Assembly (NCBI GenBank): GCA_964457065.1
Contig: CAYWDQ010000017.1
Span: 1-35,766, forward strand
Reading direction: 5' to 3'
DNA: 35,766 nt
Origin: Bog-473 sp964457065
GTDB taxonomy: Bacteria; Actinomycetota; Acidimicrobiia; Acidimicrobiales; RAAP-2
A program made the translations under genes and the position numbers. How positions within the stretch are numbered: the first letter of the stretch is position 1; every line of letters starts with the position of its first letter. This document shows, in pieces, positions 34,389-35,766 of this stretch. A model generated the notes under the pieces. It did not search any database. It had not been told where the DNA came from and saw only the letters and a program-made list of their open reading frames with translations.

Positions 34389-35246
34389 ATGAACGAAACC
34401 GTCCCCCACGCCCGCCTGCGGGCCAACGGCGTGGACCTGGCGTGGTCCGAACGGGGGGCAGGCCCCGCTGGGACGCCCGCGCTGGTCCTCGTCCACGGCT
34501 TCACCGGCGCCTCGCACGACTTCGCGCTCCAGGTCGACGCCTTGGCGGCCCGTCGCCGCGTGGTGACGGTCGATCAGCGCGGCCACGGGCACTCGACCGG
34601 GACCGGCGTGATCGAGGACTACACGATCGACCAATTGACGGCCGACCTGATCGCCTTCCTCGAGGCAGTGGGTGGTGGTGCCGTCGACCTGCTGGGCCAC
34701 TCCATGGGCGGCAGGGTCGTGATGGGCCTGGCCCTGCAGAGACCGGACCTGGTGCACTCGCTGATCCTGATGGACACCAGCGCCTGGTCCTTCATGCCCG
34801 ACAACGACGAGCTCGCCACGCTCGCGCGCACCTACATGGACGAGTTCGATCCGTCACGGGGCATGCCGGGCGCGCTGAGCCTCGGGGGCCCCGAGGACAC
34901 GCTGATCGCGGCGGCCGTCCCTGCGGCGTGGCAGCGGGACAAGGACGCGATCTTCGCCGGCATGGACCCCTATGCCGTCAAGGGTCTGGGCACCGCGCTC
35001 ATGGCCGACCTCTCGGACGGGCAGGCGTCGTTGCGCGCCGAGCTGCCGTCCATCGCGTGCCCCACGACGGTGATCGTCGGCGAGCACGACCACCCGCTGG
35101 TCGACCAGGCCCCTGAGCTGGCGGCGACGGTCGCCGACGGGAGGCTGACCGTCATCGCGGGCGCCTACCACTCGCCGCAGCTGACGCACCCCGACGACTG
35201 GCGGGCCGCCGTCGAGGCCCACCTGGCATGGGCGAGCCCGTCGTGA
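34389..35246 (+). CDS. Alpha/beta hydrolase
   Basis: A 285-aa intact alpha/beta hydrolase. The oxyanion motif LVHGFTGASHDF, the RGHGHS loop, nucleophile Ser105 in LLGHSMGGRVVMG, acid Asp234 in VGEHDHPLV and His261 in GAYHSPQLTHPDDW make a complete triad, unlike the protein at 10738-11487. It most resembles the broad esterase / haloalkane-dehalogenase / menaquinone-type MenH set; the substrate cannot be assigned. ATG 34389 fits the upstream hexamer. Its end overlaps the aldo/keto reductase start by GTGA, so both are made together, possibly in small-molecule catabolism. No signal peptide is seen, so it is cytosolic. Confidence 0.92.
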   Translation: MNETVPHARLRANGVDLAWSERGAGPAGTPALVLVHGFTGASHDFALQVDALAARRRVVTVDQRGHGHSTGTGVIEDYTIDQLTADLIAFLEAVGGGAVDLLGHSMGGRVVMGLALQRPDLVHSLILMDTSAWSFMPDNDELATLARTYMDEFDPSRGMPGALSLGGPEDTLIAAAVPAAWQRDKDAIFAGMDPYAVKGLGTALMADLSDGQASLRAELPSIACPTTVIVGEHDHPLVDQAPELAATVADGRLTVIAGAYHSPQLTHPDDWRAAVEAHLAWASPS

Positions 35247-35766
35247 CCGGGTCGGCAGTGCCGCAGGCGAGCGACCGCATCCTCTTGGCCGGCTCGGACA
35301 TCTCGATCCCTCCCCTGGGTGTGGGGACATGGGCCTGGGGCGACAAGGGGACGTGGGGCATGGGCGGCTACGACCAGACGCTCACCGAGTCCTCGATCCG
35401 CGAGGCCTGGGAGGCGAGCATCGAGGCCGGTATCGTGCTCTTCGACACGGCCGAGATATACGGCGGCGGTGAGAGCGAGCGCATCATCGGGCGTCTGCTT
35501 GCTGCCGATCCGGGCGCGCGGGACCGGGTGGTCATTGCCACCAAGTTCATGCCGAGCCCGTGGAAGCCGAACGTGCACTCGGCACTGCTGACCTCGGCGC
35601 GCCGCTCACTCGAGCGGCTCGGCCTCGCGTCCATCGGCCTCTACCAGATTCATGGACCGATCTCGTTGCGCTCGCACGACGCCATGGCCGAGGCGCTCGC
35701 GGCCGCGCACGCCGAGGGTCTGGTCAAGGCGGTCGGCGTGTCCAACTACTCGGCCAAGGAGACGCG
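35243..35766 (+). CDS. Aldo/keto reductase, N-terminal part (3' end outside window)
   Basis: The first ~174 residues of an aldo/keto reductase, a TIM-barrel NADPH-dependent oxidoreductase. The frame stays open to the window edge. The catalytic tetrad is present as far as visible: Asp and Tyr in FDTAEIYGGGESE, Lys in VVIATKFMPSPWKPN and His in LYQIHGP, and the segment KAVGVSNYSAKET is typical. GTG 35243 overlaps the hydrolase stop by GTGA, the usual coupling in this genome; ATG 35228 is an in-frame alternative 15 nt upstream. The sequence resembles general AKR proteins with broad carbonyl specificity; the substrate is unknown. Confidence 0.92.
   Translation, partial: MTGSAVPQASDRILLAGSDISIPPLGVGTWAWGDKGTWGMGGYDQTLTESSIREAWEASIEAGIVLFDTAEIYGGGESERIIGRLLAADPGARDRVVIATKFMPSPWKPNVHSALLTSARRSLERLGLASIGLYQIHGPISLRSHDAMAEALAAAHAEGLVKAVGVSNYSAKET

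Overview
This is a GC-rich actinobacterial chromosome segment. Acidimicrobiia is my best guess, from the style of the Suf, PDH, LCP and HhH-GPD proteins; no marker gene proves it. It reads like a draft or metagenome contig: a block of exactly 100 N lies at 28699-28798. No rRNA, tRNA, phage, IS or CRISPR was found. Genes are tightly packed. GTGA/ATGA stop-start overlaps are common, and many lone or first genes carry a -10-like hexamer (TAnnnT type) 6-8 nt before the start codon, which suggests leaderless transcription.

Layout. 1-8800 is Fe-S cluster assembly in two oppositely oriented blocks. The forward block is sufB (cut by the window edge), a small Cys-rich protein, sufD, a Rieske ferredoxin and a divergent sufC. 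The reverse block is a canonical sufC, sufS and sufU. An antisense dienoyl-CoA isomerase-like crotonase, an LCP glycopolymer ligase and a frameshifted PH-like membrane protein lie between or inside these blocks. 8879-14288 holds an MBL hydrolase, an acyl-CoA dehydrogenase with an alpha/beta-fold protein lacking its nucleophile, thiE with an HhH-GPD protein, a cysteine-free Rrf2 regulator, a DinB-like protein and a 108-aa CC-motif protein.

14295-22155 is pyruvate dehydrogenase and lipoate metabolism: aceE (reverse), rnhA, then a forward operon of lpd (E3), E2 and a single reading frame encoding LipB fused to LipA. The operon therefore encodes both the lipoylated enzyme and the enzymes that make its cofactor. 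22103-27041 is B12-linked: metH (reverse, with a coupled membrane protein) head-to-head with a PduO-type cobalamin adenosyltransferase.

27049-31063 is a lower-GC surface-glycan island: a GT11 fucosyltransferase, a glycan protein with a coiled-coil repeat that contains the assembly gap, a GT2 transferase and a methyltransferase. 31088-35766 has a nitroreductase, a rhodanese-ThiF/MoeB protein in rhodanese-first order, a CapA-like membrane protein, an alpha/beta hydrolase and the start of an aldo/keto reductase.

I did not find a convincing wholly unknown multi-gene system. The strongest leads are the LipB-LipA fusion inside the PDH operon, the split Suf system with two diverged SufC ATPases, an IscR/Rrf2-like operator sitting on the second suf promoter, and the apparent non-AUG starts of sufD and capA.
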